Notes: generated by a model from the letters alone, not told the origin. A stretch of DNA of 64,000 bases from Scatolibacter rhodanostii (GCF_900197595.1 NZ_FZLO01000001.1:248001-312000), one strand, 5' to 3'. Numbered from the stretch's first letter, positions 53,325 through 62,297 are shown. Numbers and translations: made by a program.

Positions 53325-53686
53325 TCTTTGCCTCCAAAATATAAGACTAGAGCTTGTTCGATAATATCATCAATTTCTGTCTTACTTTTGTCAGAAAAGT
53401 ATTTCTGAGTAAGCTCAGGTTTTATCTTAATCGTTTTAGGCTTTGATTCTTTCTTTTCTAAATTGCCGGATAAAATGAGGTCAACCATACTTTCAGTTAA
53501 ATTACCTGATTCAAATTCCTGTCTTAGTTGATTGGCCTTTTTCATATCAAGCTTGAAACCATAAATCTTTACAGCTTTATAAATAGCCTGCTGCAAAGAT
53601 TCATTATTAATAAAGGATAAGGTATAGGCTGATAAGAAAGCAATATTGTTATTATCAAGCAATTCTAAGAGTTCGGAGATTCTCAA
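53321..53686 (-). pseudogene. ParB C-terminal remnant
   Basis: The 121 codons match the C-terminal third of ParB-like partition proteins of Clostridia ICEs: LSFINNESLQQAIYKAVKIYGFKLDMKKANQLRQEFESGNLTESMVDLILSG, then TIKIKPELTQKYFSDKSKTEIDDIIEQALVLYF. The ParB nuclease-like and CTP-binding N-terminal parts are missing. The only start is TTG 53686 without a ribosome site. Upstream in the same frame is THSSF, identical to residues of the winged-helix replication protein, so the 5' end was replaced by a deletion joining rep to parB. It overlaps the SpoVG-like gene by four bases. Confidence 0.65.
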
Positions 53687-53935
53687 AAAGCTAGAGTGCG
53701 TGTGATTGTTTACTTTTTCATCAAGAATCTTAACAAGGTAGCTGTTCGTGGAGAATAAGATAGTAAAGCTGAAAGGCTATTGTAATAGGCTATTTTTCTT
53801 TCCCTCCGTATTAGAAATAGGTATAAAAAAGAGAACCGATTCACGTCAGTTCTCAAAAGAAAAGAAGCAGAGATTAAAACCCCACTTCTTTTTACAGCTA
53901 TTTAGTTTTAATGTGTAATATTAACATTAGAAGAG
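53681..53935. repeat. Direct repeat copy B (rep 5' region)
   Basis: Matches 33171-33422 in order and much of its sequence, e.g. AAAAGAAAAGAAGCAGAGATTAAA, the AAAGAGAACCG half-hairpin and TATTTAGTTTT. The hairpin partner arm has diverged (CAGTTCTC). It marks the right edge of the recognisable mobile region. Similarity stops near 53935, just before the ACT-domain gene. Confidence 0.8.
53690..53805 (-). pseudogene. Decayed 5' fragment of the winged-helix replication gene
   Basis: Conceptual translation reads IAYYNSLSALLSYSPRTATLLRFLMKK, clearly related to the N-terminus of the protein at 32483-33283 (MTYHNTSTAVLQCSPRAATLLKFLMEK). The start codon is ATA instead of ATG, a TAA follows after Lys-Lys, and a frame change then leads into the ParB remnant. 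The rest of the gene is deleted. The region upstream is part of the direct repeat. Confidence 0.8.
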
Positions 53936-53962
53936 GTTGATATTTATCCTCATTAGATGTTG

Positions 53963-54331
53963 CTATATAATTTGATACCCTGCTCTTTCAAGCAAATCCA
54001 ATGCCCTTGCATAATTGTCTGTCCTTGTTAGGACATAATCAGTATTAAACGTTGAAATGGCAAAAATACTGATATTATTATCCGCTAATAGACTTGCAAT
54101 CTTTGATAATATACCGATAAGCGAGAAATCCAATGTGCCCTCGATTCTAAAAGCCTTCCAACCATCTTCTCTTTTAATTACACTAGTGGGTACACTCGCT
54201 GTAGAACACACCAGAGATAACTCCTCATCTGTCTTTCCGAGAAAGAAAAATTCACTATTATTCATGTCTACTGCGGATATATCTTTTAATTGACATACAG
54301 AAAAATTACAATCTATCTTCTTGATAACCAT
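53963..54331 (-). CDS. ACT-domain protein
   Basis: 122 residues with tandem ACT-type folds of the CASTOR/ACT_7 kind: ISAVDMNNSEFFFLGKTDEELSLVC and GTLDFSLIGILSKIASLLADNNISIFAISTFNTDYVLT. Such proteins bind amino acids; no enzyme domain is attached. ATG 54331 is preferred because GGAGG lies ten bases upstream; the open frame extends to 54403 without a site. It is the first gene right of the mobile region. Confidence 0.85.
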   Translation of the reverse strand: MVIKKIDCNFSVCQLKDISAVDMNNSEFFFLGKTDEELSLVCSTASVPTSVIKREDGWKAFRIEGTLDFSLIGILSKIASLLADNNISIFAISTFNTDYVLTRTDNYARALDLLERAGYQII

Positions 54332-54448
54332 TGTCCGATGCCTCCATAGCGATATATTTGTTTTCTGATTATATAAATAAGATGATCTAATTATGGCTGC
54401 CATTCAATTGTTTATCGCAACTATTACAAACTAAACAAACCAATGCTA

Positions 54449-55366
54449 CTATAACTTACGCATACCTTTAAGGAAAAGCATATTCAATATCACTCCGTTA
54501 CTTTTCCACCAGTTCTTACTGATTGCCCATTCTTCTGGATAATTATCCCAACTCCAAGGAATATTCCAAGAGCCATCATCGAGTTGTTTTTGAATGATAA
54601 AGTCGCATTCGAAATCTGCCATCACTTTGTTGTGAGGATAGAAAAAACTATCACAGTCATTGAAAAATTGTGAGGGCTTACAGATATAACCACTGGCCCA
54701 TTCATCAGTGTTGGCGGTGATATTGTGTTGGACTTGCATGTTTAAACGTTCACGCAAAGCTTCTAAATCAATTACAGTAGTAATGTTTGTTTCTTCAAGA
54801 TATTGCAGCAAGCGAATATAGCAACCTGCTGTGTGCATATCACCAAATAAATCTTGTGATAAATAGGTATGAAAGGCTTCTTTAGCAATACGTATCCCAA
54901 GTTCATATAATTCGCTGTCTTTGTCGGCAAAGCGTAATATAAAGCCCGCTAAGCAGGCGGTAGGGTTGTAGTTGTTATGGCTGGTGCTGATGCTTTCGGT
55001 GTGCCACCACGGGGCATGAGGATAATGGTTGTTACTTTCTACTGTATTGTACCAAAAATGCCCATTAAAATCTTGTCCACTGGTAAGATACTGCAATATA
55101 CCTTGAATAATAGGGTGATCGCTTTTTGTGAAGTTTATCTCCTGTAGAATTTCAGTTGCCGCCCAAGTTTGAATTGGCGCAGAATTTGGATTCCAGGAAT
55201 CTGCTTCTAACGCATAACCAAAGCCGCCGTCTTCATTTTGATAATACGATAGAGCAGCCAAAACCGCTTTTTGGCTGCCGTTTTCAAAGTGATATTGCCA
55301 CCTTGCTAAATCAAGTGGTCTGGCATTGCGATAGATAAATGCTCTTGCCTTTTCATAGGTTTTCAT
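54449..55366 (-). CDS. Toroid-fold (prenyltransferase/terpenoid-cyclase-like) protein of unknown function
   Basis: 305 residues. Repeated motifs YQNEDGGFGYALE, DFNGHFWYN and QLDDGSWNIPWSW resemble the QW-type repeats of alpha/alpha toroid proteins such as prenyltransferases and cyclases. There is no D-x-D-D cyclase motif visible, so a hydrolase or binding role is possible. No signal peptide. GGAG lies before ATG 55366. Function unknown. Confidence 0.7.
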   Translation of the reverse strand: MKTYEKARAFIYRNARPLDLARWQYHFENGSQKAVLAALSYYQNEDGGFGYALEADSWNPNSAPIQTWAATEILQEINFTKSDHPIIQGILQYLTSGQDFNGHFWYNTVESNNHYPHAPWWHTESISTSHNNYNPTACLAGFILRFADKDSELYELGIRIAKEAFHTYLSQDLFGDMHTAGCYIRLLQYLEETNITTVIDLEALRERLNMQVQHNITANTDEWASGYICKPSQFFNDCDSFFYPHNKVMADFECDFIIQKQLDDGSWNIPWSWDNYPEEWAISKNWWKSNGVILNMLFLKGMRKL

Positions 55367-55483
55367 TTTTTGCTCTCCCTTCGTTTTTTACAGGATGTTT
55401 GTTATAAACTGAGTATATTTTAAACACAGTATAAAGTTAAATGACATTAGCCAGTTTTGCTTTTGCAAGCATTTTGAACAGCA

Positions 55484-56074
55484 CTACTTTAACGGCTTTC
55501 TCATAACAAGCCCTTTTTCACTCTCGGAAGAAATATAAAAGCCGATTTTTTTATACATATCATAATGACCACCAAAATCGGAGGATTGATAGCTTGATTC
55601 TTTGTACGGGTATGCTTCTACAAAGTCGAATCCATCTTGGATTGCATCCTTACAAACACGCTCTACTAACAACGTGGCAATACCTTTTCTTTTCATTTCC
55701 GGCGCAATGACGAAACAGAATATAGATTTTACCTTTACCTCGGTGTCAGATTCCTCTAAGGGCACGTAATCCATAAATCTCTGCCAACTAGCACATTTCA
55801 AACAATCTGATTTTGTATTGGTATTGCACCATCCAATAATCGTATCACCGCTATAAGCAAGATAGCCTTGAATGTTATTGTTTTTAACATACTGTAAGGC
55901 GTATTTTCTTCTACTTGCTGCTGTTGAAAAATCTTTTCCTTCCCAATCATCGTTACACCAGCACACACAATAACATTTATGCTCATCCACAGTATCATCG
56001 TGTGGTGTGGTGTCAAAAAAATGTACATAATCTTCTGCAAGGGCTGGCGTCAACTTGCGTATTTTAATAGTCAT
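55484..56074 (-). CDS. GNAT-family N-acetyltransferase
   Basis: 196 residues. The acetyl-CoA-binding core is IFCFVIAPEMKRKGIATLLVERVCKDA (motif A, R-x-x-G-x-A) and the terminal FGGHYDMYKKIGFYISSE is motif B. The N-terminal part carries a Cys-rich stretch (HKCYCVCWCNDDWEG), known in a subfamily of GNATs from Clostridia. Substrate unknown. Confidence 0.88.
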   Translation of the reverse strand: MTIKIRKLTPALAEDYVHFFDTTPHDDTVDEHKCYCVCWCNDDWEGKDFSTAASRRKYALQYVKNNNIQGYLAYSGDTIIGWCNTNTKSDCLKCASWQRFMDYVPLEESDTEVKVKSIFCFVIAPEMKRKGIATLLVERVCKDAIQDGFDFVEAYPYKESSYQSSDFGGHYDMYKKIGFYISSESEKGLVMRKPLK

Positions 56075-56264
56075 TCATCTGCCTCCACTAAGCTATAATT
56101 CATCTGCAATATTATTCTTTATATCTAACAAATTTGGTGAAAGTAAAAAGACACTTGGCTTATAGTCGAGTTGAGAATAAAAATATTTTTATGAGTTTAG
56201 CGTGCAGTCTACCAACATTTGTTAAGAAAGATTAATTGTCTGATAAAACGTTTTATAATTCACG

Positions 56265-57167
56265 TCATTCGGTGGCCGGTTGGATTTCTCTTGCGCGTAG
56301 CATGCGATTCAAATCGGCAAGCACACGTTTTTTATCACCACTCCATTTTGGTGCAATCAAATCTCGTTTGGCACCATCACCGGTGAGACGATGGATAACC
56401 ACGTTTTCTGGTAGCAGTTCTAAAGCATCGGCAACTAATTCGTAATATTCAGCTGGTTCTAATGTTTGGAACTCACCCTGGCGGTAGCTATCCGCCAATG
56501 CGGTTCCCTCAAGAACATGAAGCAGCTGGAGCTTGATTCCATCTGTAAACTGTCCGACATATTTAACAGTTGCCAGCATATCTGCTCGATTTTCGTTTGG
56601 TAGCCCTAGAATGATATGGGTAATTCGGTGAACATTCAGCGCTTTCAAGTCTGTCATTGCCTTTTCATAAACTGAGAGGGGATAACAGCGGTTTATGTAT
56701 GCGGCTGTATCCTTGTTTGATGTCTGCAAACCCAGTTCTACCCAGAGGGGCTTCTTTTTTGCTAGGCGACCTAGCATTGCCAACTCGTCTTTTCCAAGGC
56801 AGTCTGGCCTGGTGGCAATCGATAACCCAACGATGTCAGGGTGTTCCACAGCTTCGGTGTAGATTTGCTCAAGACGTGCGAGGTCACCGTAGGTGCCGGT
56901 ATAACTCTGAAAATATGCAATATAGGGGAGACCTTCGCCTTTAGCACCGAGTATCCGTTTGGCATCGTTAATCTGTCGAGAGACAGAAAAGGCAGATGAC
57001 GCAGCAAAATCTCCAGAGCCACCTGTCGAACAGAACACACAACCGCCTACGCCAACTGTTCCATCGCGATTGGGGCAGTCAGTGGAGGCGGAGAGGGCTA
57101 ACTTATAGACCTTGTGGCCGAATAGACGACGACAATAGACATTTGCGGTAAGGTATGTATGTGGCAT
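56265..57167 (-). CDS. TIGR01212-family radical SAM protein (YtqA-like)
   Basis: 300 residues. The [4Fe-4S] cysteines Cys31, Cys43 and Cys46 (CPNRDGTVGVGGCVFC) have the long C-x11-C-x2-C spacing of this family, which is related to Elp3. Further motifs are AYFQSYTGTYG, GLSIATRPDCL and WVELGLQTSN. The function of the family is still unclear, possibly a tRNA modification. The gene is on the minus strand and monocistronic. Confidence 0.9.
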   Translation of the reverse strand: MPHTYLTANVYCRRLFGHKVYKLALSASTDCPNRDGTVGVGGCVFCSTGGSGDFAASSAFSVSRQINDAKRILGAKGEGLPYIAYFQSYTGTYGDLARLEQIYTEAVEHPDIVGLSIATRPDCLGKDELAMLGRLAKKKPLWVELGLQTSNKDTAAYINRCYPLSVYEKAMTDLKALNVHRITHIILGLPNENRADMLATVKYVGQFTDGIKLQLLHVLEGTALADSYRQGEFQTLEPAEYYELVADALELLPENVVIHRLTGDGAKRDLIAPKWSGDKKRVLADLNRMLRAREIQPATE

Positions 57168-57354
57168 GAGATGGCCTCCGGATAAAAATTGATGAGCTAA
57201 GCGTAAAAGATACTGTCAAATTCAAAGGTAGTACACATAAGCACTAGGGAAAAGTTTAAGATTTCTAAATCAGTATATGCTGCAATTTTCATTTGTCTTT
57301 GGTACAGAGAGACCAAACAAAACCACAATTCGAATATTTGCTTGCTGTCACGAT

Positions 57355-57975
57355 TTACTGTATTTTTGCTTCTAAATAAACAAGGGGAAAAGCAGCTTTG
57401 AGGATTTTCCAATTTTGCACGGAGAAACCATTTTGATGGATAAAGTCAAGATACTCTTCCGGTTGCCACTTAGAATACGTTTCAAACCCAATTAACTTTA
57501 GCAAAAAGGTATTAAGACTCCATGTCGAAGCCTTCAAGTGACCGTGTGAGAAAGTAGGTGCTATTAGTATGCCGTTTGGTTTTAGCACTCGTCGAATATT
57601 TTTTAGTACCAACGCGGGGTCTGGCATGATGTGGAGAGCATTCGAGATAATAACAGCGTCAAAAGTCTGATCTGGAAAGGAAAGAGCAGTTGCGTCTTCT
57701 ACTGAAAAATGCACGTTGGCAGGTGATCTTTTTTTCTTTGCAGTCTCTATCATCTTAGGCGAAAAATCGGTAGCAGTAATTGATTGAACAGAATCAGCGA
57801 TATTAACGGCAATTAAGCCGGTGCCTGTTGCAATTTCAAGAACATTCATGTCAGCCGTAAGTGTTTTTGACATCATCCGGTACATTTCTGCGTAAGCCGA
57901 ATGATTAAACTTGTTTATCTCAAAATCATATATTTTTGCATAGCGATTCCAAAAACTTTTATTATCTTGTTTCAA
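57355..57975 (-). CDS. Class I SAM-dependent methyltransferase (UbiE/Methyltransf_11-like)
   Basis: 206 residues. Motif I VLEIATGTGLIAVNIA (about 45-60), acidic strand ITATDFSPKMIETA, VEDATALSFPDQTFDAVIISNALHIM (motifs II/III) and RRVLKPNGILIAPTF. The C-terminal tail (TFLLKLIGFETYSKWQPEEYLDFI) is typical of small-molecule methyltransferases. Substrate unknown. Confidence 0.9.
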   Translation of the reverse strand: MKQDNKSFWNRYAKIYDFEINKFNHSAYAEMYRMMSKTLTADMNVLEIATGTGLIAVNIADSVQSITATDFSPKMIETAKKKRSPANVHFSVEDATALSFPDQTFDAVIISNALHIMPDPALVLKNIRRVLKPNGILIAPTFSHGHLKASTWSLNTFLLKLIGFETYSKWQPEEYLDFIHQNGFSVQNWKILKAAFPLVYLEAKIQ

Positions 57976-58154
57976 AATTTACCCCCGGGGATATTTTATC
58001 AAAAGTATTTTTTGTCGATGTATTTCTTGCGATAGTCATAAGGATGCTGATGACAAGATGGCTTTATTATCAGCAAAAATTTATGCTTGGCTTGTTAGGC
58101 GCAAGGCAATGAAATGCCCAAATTCAAATAAATTTTACTTGTTAGAAATAGGTG

Positions 58155-58463
58155 TTAATCAATCAGACCTTCTTCTCGAGAAATATTTATTGAGGTTTCA
58201 ATAGATTGTTCCGGTTCTTTCTCTACACCATAATATTTTGCTATTTTAAACAATTCTACAATGGCTTGTCTGATTTCATTTGCTATGTTCTCTTTTTTTG
58301 GCTCTCCATGTTTTTTGCGTTTTATACCCGAGTCTTCCCAAAGATTAATTTCTGCCGCTACCTCGCCACATTCTTCTAGTAACCGAGTTGCCATTTGATA
58401 TGGTTCGACCCCTTCAGGGAATCTCTTGTTTGATGCCTCCACCATCTTATAAAAACGTTCCAT
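58155..58463 (-). CDS. MazG-like nucleotide pyrophosphohydrolase-like protein
   Basis: 102 residues, all helical. ATRLLEECGEVAAEINLWED carries the E-E-x-x-E metal-binding pattern of the MazG/dUTPase-like all-alpha NTP pyrophosphatase superfamily, followed by NIANEIRQAIVELFKIAKYYGV with the second metal-binding helix. Such proteins hydrolyse non-canonical NTPs. GGAGG lies before ATG 58463. Probably a house-cleaning enzyme. Confidence 0.75.
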   Translation of the reverse strand: MERFYKMVEASNKRFPEGVEPYQMATRLLEECGEVAAEINLWEDSGIKRKKHGEPKKENIANEIRQAIVELFKIAKYYGVEKEPEQSIETSINISREEGLID

Positions 58464-58550
58464 ATATAGTTGCCTCCTATATTAAAAAGTTAAGCACATC
58501 TTTTTTATAACGAGAGAGATCGTTTATCTTCATGGAACATAGCAGCTTGC

Positions 58551-59018
58551 TCATACAGGAATGTTGCTCCATTTTTCAAACAATACAATTTTCACGTTGC
58601 CATCCATGTATTCTTTTGTTATTTGATAACCATGTTTTTGGTAAAAATAGATATTTCGTTTTTTATCAGCCAATGCTTCTAACGACCAGTGTTTTGCTTG
58701 CGAAAATTGCTTTTCTAAAAAAGTCATGGCCATTTGCCCAATACCTTGATTTTCATATGCAGGGACAACGCATAAACAATTCAGATAAAAGTCACTATCG
58801 CTTTTTTGAGTAACACTGATATAGCCAATCATATTTCCGTGTGACTGTATCTTATAAACAATATTATTTTGAACTGTTCTTGTGATGCCTTCTATAGGAT
58901 TATTATACCCACGGCTTTCTCCGTGTTTGATATAGTCCTCATAGAAACTGGCATTTTTAACACCAATAATGGTTTTCACATCATCAACTGTTGCCTTTTC
59001 AAATGTAATATCTAACAT
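58551..59018 (-). CDS. GNAT-family N-acetyltransferase
   Basis: 155 residues with core FYLNCLCVVPAYENQGIGQMAMTFLEKQF (motif A Q-x-x-G-x-G) and IYFYQKHGYQITKEYMDG (motif B). Preceded by GGAGGG. Substrate unknown; this is the second of three acetyltransferases in 5 kb. Confidence 0.88.
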   Translation of the reverse strand: MLDITFEKATVDDVKTIIGVKNASFYEDYIKHGESRGYNNPIEGITRTVQNNIVYKIQSHGNMIGYISVTQKSDSDFYLNCLCVVPAYENQGIGQMAMTFLEKQFSQAKHWSLEALADKKRNIYFYQKHGYQITKEYMDGNVKIVLFEKWSNIPV

Positions 59019-59062
59019 TCTAATCCCTCCATAATTTACAAATTAATGGGGCTTATAGGCTA

Positions 59063-59449
59063 TTAAATCGCTATCCACCAACACACACCAAATTTATCGA
59101 TAACAGTTGCACAATATTTATTCCATGGGAGCTCTTGAATGGGGTTAATAACAATACCGCCTACACACAAGACATTAAAGGCGTTATCGACAGCTTTTTC
59201 GCTTCCCATCTCAAAGACATTAAAAGTCATCGTTTCCCACTTCATTTTGTGGACGAAGGTTATGTCGCAAGGATTTGAGGCTTCAGACAATGCCAAAAAG
59301 CCTTCACCGTTTACAGATAATTCGCAGTGCTCATAAGCTGTTTCTGTGTCATTCTTGATTTCAAATGTTATTTCTGCTCCAAAGGCTTTGCAATATAGTT
59401 GGGCTGCTTCAAAACTGTTTTTTACATAGACCTGCGTATAGTTTTTCAT
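59063..59449 (-). CDS. VOC/PhnB-like (glyoxalase fold) protein
   Basis: 128 residues resembling PhnB-type VOC proteins: NYTQVYVKNSFEAAQLYCKAFGAEITFEIKNDTETAYEHCELSVNGEGFLALSEA, then GGIVINPIQELPWNKYCATVIDKFGVCWWIAI. The residue pattern is that of DUF1911/3-demethylubiquinone-methyltransferase-like members; a ring-cleaving metal site is not evident. ATG 59449 has AAAGAGAGAAC upstream; the frame is open to 59467. Confidence 0.8.
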   Translation of the reverse strand: MKNYTQVYVKNSFEAAQLYCKAFGAEITFEIKNDTETAYEHCELSVNGEGFLALSEASNPCDITFVHKMKWETMTFNVFEMGSEKAVDNAFNVLCVGGIVINPIQELPWNKYCATVIDKFGVCWWIAI

Positions 59450-59522
59450 AAGTTCTCTCTCTTTCATAATATCAATTAATAAATCATAACTAAAGGAAGA
59501 AGATAGAAGAAGGACTAATTCA

Positions 59523-59981
59523 TTAAAAAGGCAAATTCTTTTCCATGCAAATAGATTCTAGCATATCAGTGTAGGGAGGGTAGTTTTCTATAATATGAAA
59601 CCCGAAAGAAAGATACAGGTTGTGAGCATCTTTTAATAAGATGCCAGTTTCCAATATCAGTTTTTTATACCCTTTATCAAGCGCTCTTTTTTCAAGAGCA
59701 GATAAGATGGTTTTGCTATAGCCGCGATTGCGAAAAGGTTCTTTTGTGAATACCCGTTTGATTTCTGCAACACCGGGCGCATATTCTTTAAAACTGCCGC
59801 AGGCAACTGCTTTGCCATCTTCAAGAACCAAAACGACATCATAAATATTTTTTAAGGTGTTGTATTGATTATATTTTTCTCTCAGATTTTTTTCACCAGC
59901 CAGGAGATTCAAATAATCATCTAATTCGTTGCATAAATCGGCAAAACGTTTATCACTGCCATCTGTAAATAAAATTTCCAT
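59523..59981 (-). CDS. GNAT-family N-acetyltransferase
   Basis: 152 residues with motif A EIKRVFTKEPFRNRGYSKTILSALEKRA (R-N-R-G-Y) and motif B NLYLSFGFHIIENYPPY. N-terminal LCNELDDYLNLLAGEKN. AAGGAAC precedes ATG 59981. Substrate unknown. Confidence 0.88.
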   Translation of the reverse strand: MEILFTDGSDKRFADLCNELDDYLNLLAGEKNLREKYNQYNTLKNIYDVVLVLEDGKAVACGSFKEYAPGVAEIKRVFTKEPFRNRGYSKTILSALEKRALDKGYKKLILETGILLKDAHNLYLSFGFHIIENYPPYTDMLESICMEKNLPF

Positions 59982-60029
59982 TATAAGTTCCTTTAATAGA
60001 ATAATAAATATAACAAGAGAAAAAATTGC

Positions 60030-60479
60030 CTATCGGTTTAGTAGTTTTTTCCACTTTCGTTGTCTGTGTGCATAAAAGCATTTCGCCCATAAATAGACAA
60101 AAATTGTCTTCCACCCGGCATTAATTTCCACTTCATCCGTATATCGAACGAGATTATCCGCTATAGCCTCTAAAGAGATACGATGATTCCATATCGGCAC
60201 ATGGGGGTTGTTCTCATTCGTGTAAATCTCATATGAATTTTCATCAAATAAACTGACTCTAATTTCATGTAAACCAAAGGGAACAAGCCCCATCATTTTT
60301 AATTGAAAAGTAAAAACTTGTCCGGCTTTCCATTCTAGATTATCAGGTACATCTACTGGACTAAATGTGGCGTAGGGAAAAGCTATGTATTGTAATGTTT
60401 TTATTGATTGCAGTTTGTTGAAGATGTTTTCTTGGGTTGATGGCAGTATACATGATTTTTTTAATGTTCTAGTTTTCAT
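60030..60479 (-). CDS. SRPBCC/START-like protein of unknown function
   Basis: 149 residues. The N-terminus KSCILPSTQENIFNKLQSIKTLQYIAFPYATFSPVD and the middle WKAGQVFTFQLKMMGLVPFGLHEIRVSLFDE fit the helix-grip SRPBCC (ligand-binding) fold of small hypothetical proteins in Firmicutes. No catalytic residues known. Function unknown. Confidence 0.7.
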   Translation of the reverse strand: MKTRTLKKSCILPSTQENIFNKLQSIKTLQYIAFPYATFSPVDVPDNLEWKAGQVFTFQLKMMGLVPFGLHEIRVSLFDENSYEIYTNENNPHVPIWNHRISLEAIADNLVRYTDEVEINAGWKTIFVYLWAKCFYAHRQRKWKKLLNR

Positions 60480-60534
60480 AAAACTCCTATTCGATTATAC
60501 TGTCATGGCCTAGAGAGCGGATCATAAAGCGGTT

Positions 60535-61005
60535 TTAAATAAAAGCTCCCCAGAACTCACTCAATAGGGCCGATTGGTTTGTGAAATCAATTTGATAGCG
60601 TATTGCGTGGTGGTCCTTTATCAGCATACCGTCGGTGAGGCGAATCTCAAGTATACAGCAGTTTGGGTCTTGTTCGCAGTTTGCGTCGTCATACCACTCG
60701 AAAGTTTTGTGCAATTTTGAGCGAATCTCAGCGTTTTTCGGGTCTAATACCCAGCCGAGATTTCGACCGTCGCCGTGTCCGCTAAACCAATCAACAGCAC
60801 AAATTGCAACGTGGGAATCAAAATGGATTTGTGTCATTTTACTTGATAGTGCATTGGTGCTGATGTAAAAGGAACCGTTTTCATAGTAAGCATCTACCAT
60901 ACGGTTATATAAGCGTTCACCGTCTGTTGTTGCTACCGCAATAAGATTATCTTTATTATTGAACCGTTCGGACATGATGTTCATTGCATCTTCGAATTTG
61001 CTCAT
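60535..61005 (-). CDS. Pyridoxamine 5'-phosphate oxidase-like flavin protein
   Basis: 156 residues of the split-barrel flavin-binding family (FMN). Landmarks: LIAVATTDGERLYNRMVDAYYENGSFYISTNALSSKMTQI and HVAICAVDWFSGHGDGRNLGWV. It looks like the general-stress-protein-26 or nitroimidazole-reductase side of the superfamily rather than PdxH. GGAGG lies before ATG 61005. Confidence 0.85.
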   Translation of the reverse strand: MSKFEDAMNIMSERFNNKDNLIAVATTDGERLYNRMVDAYYENGSFYISTNALSSKMTQIHFDSHVAICAVDWFSGHGDGRNLGWVLDPKNAEIRSKLHKTFEWYDDANCEQDPNCCILEIRLTDGMLIKDHHAIRYQIDFTNQSALLSEFWGAFI

Positions 61006-61321
61006 TTTAATCCTCCTACAAGTAATCTAATATTTTATACGACATAAGCCACACAGCGTAAGCTTATTATGTTGTATTGAAACCAGAAAGCGCAAGCAAC
61101 TGCTACAAAGTCAACGGTGAATCAACGTTCTGTGATTTTTTGTATCAACTATTTTTGAATTGACATGCTTAAAGACTGGTTCCTATCTTTAAGCTAATTT
61201 ATGTAAAATTATATCACCTGCAAGAAAAATAATCTAGCGGTTATAACTATGTTTTTGGACTAAAATTTAGTTTCTGTTTACCTAGAGTTTGTCATCCCCG
61301 CTGTCCTACCAACCTGTTCGT
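61006..61321. other. Intergenic stretch without a recognised gene
   Basis: 316 bases between two minus-strand genes. A TTGACA (61160-61165) is present but without a good -10 at 17 bp. No RNA gene or repeat is seen. Confidence 0.5.
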
Positions 61322-62185
61322 TTAGAAACGGGTTGCATAGCCACAGCGACGGCAAAGCTCTTCGCTTGGTTGGCGCGCAGAAAACCCATTATAAAGTGCT
61401 TGTGCGCGTTCACTTGACAGAATTTGAGTAAGTGGCAGCTGAAAAATATTGCCAAGTGCAATATCTCCTTGGCTATCCAAACAGCAAGGCACGATAGTGC
61501 CATCACTCAGTACGGCGACTTGGCTGCGCAATCCGTGACAAAATATGGGTTGCTCTGTGCGAGGTTCAGCCATGCTTGGCCATGTAAAACGAGCAGCTTT
61601 TCCAAGGAAAATCCTTGGCATTAACGTGGTGTTGCCACTTTCGTTTATCTTCAGTCGTGCCGTTTCTTGTGCAGTATAATCCAAGCCTAAGAGACGGCAC
61701 AGAGAAATGAAAATAGCCTCGTTATCCACGTCATCTGCCCCTAAATTCCACAGTCTTAAATCACAAAAGATGCCTTTAGTAGCGGCTTGAGTAACAAATG
61801 AAGCGACGCCCGCCAGATATTCCTCTTTTTGATAAGGGCTGTTAGGCTCCATGCTGTGCAAAGATATACTGATTTTTCGCAAGGCGGGTGCGTTTAGAAG
61901 TATTTCCTGTGTTTTTGCCAGCAAGGTACCATTTGTAGTTATGTTTACCTGCATATCAAAGTGATGTGCTACCGCTAGCAGCTCTTTCAATTGGGGATGC
62001 AGCAAAGGTTCACCTAATACATGCAAATAAATATGGTTGGTATAAGGCTTTGCTTGCTGAATAATATAAGAGAACTCGTCAACAGTCACAAACCGTGGCG
62101 TACGCACATTGCCAATGCAAAAACTGCACGATAAATTACATATATTTGTAATTTCGATATAGATACGGGAAAACTTCTTTATCAT
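61322..62185 (-). CDS. Radical SAM protein with SPASM-like C-terminal cysteines
   Basis: 287 residues. The [4Fe-4S] motif C-x3-C-x2-C is Cys16, Cys20, Cys23 (CNLSCSFC). The C-terminal third has CHGLRSQVAVLSDGTIVPCCLDSQGDIALGN and CRRCGYATRF, the auxiliary-cluster pattern of SPASM proteins. Related proteins modify peptides or act as anaerobic sulfatase-maturase-like enzymes; no precursor peptide gene is recognised beside it. It may act on a protein or small molecule not encoded here. Confidence 0.9.
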   Translation of the reverse strand: MIKKFSRIYIEITNICNLSCSFCIGNVRTPRFVTVDEFSYIIQQAKPYTNHIYLHVLGEPLLHPQLKELLAVAHHFDMQVNITTNGTLLAKTQEILLNAPALRKISISLHSMEPNSPYQKEEYLAGVASFVTQAATKGIFCDLRLWNLGADDVDNEAIFISLCRLLGLDYTAQETARLKINESGNTTLMPRIFLGKAARFTWPSMAEPRTEQPIFCHGLRSQVAVLSDGTIVPCCLDSQGDIALGNIFQLPLTQILSSERAQALYNGFSARQPSEELCRRCGYATRF

Positions 62186-62229
62186 AGATTCGTCTACCTT
62201 TGCCGATTTTATAGTATTAAAACAAGAAA

Positions 62230-62253
62230 GCGAGATACCAGATGGATATCTCG
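62230..62253 (-). terminator. Hairpin after the TetR gene
   Basis: CGAGATACC/GGATATCTCG with one bulge and an AGAT loop, followed on the minus strand by a T-rich tail (CTTTCTTGTTTTAA). It lies 45 bases beyond the tetR-type stop codon. Confidence 0.65.
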
Positions 62254-62297
62254 TTAATTTGCGTATCTAAACTTGACACAAAGACCTAAAATCTTGT

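Noticed and set aside
57197-57412. 71-codon minus-strand frame after the methyltransferase
   Set aside because: It overlaps the end of the methyltransferase gene in another frame, has no ribosome site and no coherent composition.
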